Assembly: GCA_009845425.1 (NCBI GenBank)
Contig: VXZQ01000014.1
Location: forward strand, 443,263 to 507,262
Origin: Holophagales bacterium
GTDB lineage: Bacteria > Acidobacteriota > Thermoanaerobaculia > Multivoradales > Multivoraceae
Direction: 5' to 3'
DNA: 64,000 nt
Position numbers and translations under genes: made by a program. The notes under the pieces are model-generated. The model had not been told where the DNA came from. It saw only the letters and a program-made list of their open reading frames with translations, and did no database searches. Below, in pieces: positions 63,046-64,000 of the stretch. Within the stretch, counting starts at the first letter, position 1; each line of letters starts with the position of its first letter.

Positions 63046-64000
63046 CTACACCTCGATCAGCATCCGCGCCGGCTCCTGGATCGCCTCCTTGATCCGGACC
63101 AGGAAGCTCACCGCCTCCCGGCCGTCGACGATGCGGTGGTCGTAGGTGAGGGCGACGTACATCATCGGGCGGACCACGACCTCGCCGCCCTCGACCATCG
63201 GCCGATCCTGGATCGCGTGCAGGCCGAGGACGCCGCTCTGGGGCGGGTTGATGATCGGCGTGGAGAGCAGGGAGCCGAAGATGCCGCCGTTGGTGATCGT
63301 GAAGGTGCCGCCCTGAAGTTCGTCGATGCGGATGCGGCCTTGCCGGGCACGACCGGCGAAGTCGCCGATGTGTGATTCGATTTCGGCGAAGGACAGCCTT
63401 TCGGCGCTGCGCAGGACGGGCACCATCAACCCACGGTCGGTACTCACGGCAATGCCGATGTCGTAGTGGTTCCGGTAGATGACGTCCGTGCCCGAGATCT
63501 CCGCGTTGAGCCGCGGGAAGCGGCGCAAGGCGTCGACGGCCGCCTTGACGAAGAAGGACAGGAAGCCGAGGCGGACCTCGTGCCGCTCGACGAAGGCGTC
63601 GCGGTAGCGCTTCCTGAATTCGATCACCGCGGACATGTCGATCTCGTTGAAGGTCGTGAGCAATGCCGCCTGCTGCTGGGACTCGACCAGGCGCTCGGCA
63701 ATCCTGCGGCGGATGGGAGTCATGGGGACCCGTTCCTCGGCGCGCTCCCCGGCGGGTGCGGGGGCAGGTGCCGGTGGCGGTGCGGGAGTCGGTGCGGGTG
63801 GAGCCTCCGGTTCCCCTTCGGTCGGCGTTTCCGGTTCCGCTTCGCGGGCGGCCAGCCAGGCCGTCACGTCGCTCTTCAGCAGCCGGCCGCCCTTGCCGGT
63901 GGCAGGGATCAGGGAGGCGTCGAGACCGTGCTCCGCGATCAGGCGCCGCGCCGCCGGGAGGATGCGCCGGTCGTCGGCTGCGGGGACGGGGTCCGGGGGT
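63046..64000 (-). CDS. odhB: 2-oxo acid dehydrogenase E2 (dihydrolipoyl acyltransferase), N-terminus outside window
   Basis: The frame is open to base 64000, so the lipoyl domain lies outside. The visible part has the peripheral subunit-binding domain (ILPAARRLIAEHGLDASL and ATGKGGRLLKSDV), an Ala/Pro-rich linker, then the catalytic domain. The latter has FNEIDMSAVIEFRKRY, LNAEISGTDVIYRNHYDIGIAV, and the active-site YDHRIVDGREAVSFL. This pattern fits the succinyltransferase of the 2-oxoglutarate dehydrogenase complex, though the pyruvate enzyme cannot be fully excluded from this fragment. Confidence 0.92.
   Translation of the reverse strand, partial: PPDPVPAADDRRILPAARRLIAEHGLDASLIPATGKGGRLLKSDVTAWLAAREAEPETPTEGEPEAPPAPTPAPPPAPAPAPAGERAEERVPMTPIRRRIAERLVESQQQAALLTTFNEIDMSAVIEFRKRYRDAFVERHEVRLGFLSFFVKAAVDALRRFPRLNAEISGTDVIYRNHYDIGIAVSTDRGLMVPVLRSAERLSFAEIESHIGDFAGRARQGRIRIDELQGGTFTITNGGIFGSLLSTPIINPPQSGVLGLHAIQDRPMVEGGEVVVRPMMYVALTYDHRIVDGREAVSFLVRIKEAIQEPARMLIEV

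Overview
The window is a 64 kb piece of a high-GC bacterial chromosome with tightly packed genes, frequent 4-base stop/start overlaps, and almost no non-coding sequence. No rRNA, tRNA, CRISPR array, insertion sequence, prophage or plasmid gene was seen. The organism is Gram-negative: there is a TonB-dependent receptor, a Skp/OmpH periplasmic chaperone, lipoprotein signal peptides and an outer-membrane beta-barrel candidate. It looks like an aerobic heterotroph: 2-oxo acid dehydrogenase E2 and E3, acyl-CoA dehydrogenases, a c-type heme protein. The receptor type (N-terminal carboxypeptidase-regulatory-like domain), the paired imidazolonepropionase-like amidohydrolases, the PQQ-like propellers, DUF3014 and an F420-type reductase together fit Acidobacteriota or a related phylum. 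That placement is inference; no marker gene settles it.

Layout. 1-7.0 kb (+): a housekeeping run of nnrD (5' end outside the window), tsaE, a 3-hydroxyacyl-CoA dehydrogenase, phoH, a PgpH-type c-di-AMP phosphodiesterase, and one gene that fuses the rRNA-maturation endonuclease YbeY to the GTPase Era. 7.3-8.7 kb (+): glnA with its own terminator. 8.9-13.7 kb (+): a compact operon of four exported proteins (PQQ-like propeller, sialidase-like propeller, beta-lactamase-fold lipoprotein, beta-barrel candidate). 13.7-16.0 kb (-): two unequal acyl-CoA dehydrogenases. 16.1-17.3 kb (+): an M24 peptidase. 17.3-20.8 kb (-): the TonB receptor and an F420-type reductase. 20.9-30.9 kb (+): pdxA, sulfatase, TlpA-like lipoprotein, M20 amidohydrolase, nth, and two amidohydrolase-family genes carrying three modules, of which only one keeps its metal ligands.

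30.9-34.7 kb (-): an S1-domain protein, DUF1820 and Skp in one operon, then hsp20 with a near-consensus promoter and a strong terminator, then a sirtuin. 34.8-37.9 kb (+): MoxR ATPase, CoxE-type VWA protein, DUF3014 protein. 37.9-45.2 kb (-): a sugar-catabolism cluster (xylB-xylA, a sugar phosphate isomerase/epimerase, a Gfo/Idh/MocA oxidoreductase, an exported PQQ-like protein). 45.4-48.8 kb (+): monothiol glutaredoxin fused to a cysteine-free A-type-like domain, BolA, a cytochrome/PHM-like protein, and a ROK sugar kinase. 48.7-64 kb (-): one long run from odhB (5' end outside the window), through a spondin/Calx-beta/PKD surface protein and lpdA, into two exported propellers and a second MoxR-DUF58-BatA-VWA membrane operon.

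The most unusual items are the YbeY-Era fusion, the glutaredoxin-A-type-like fusion beside BolA, the surface protein inserted between E2 and E3 with no normal start codon, the amidohydrolase set with a single intact active site, two different MoxR/VWA systems in one window, and several promoter-like hexamers placed so close to start codons that leaderless transcription is suggested.
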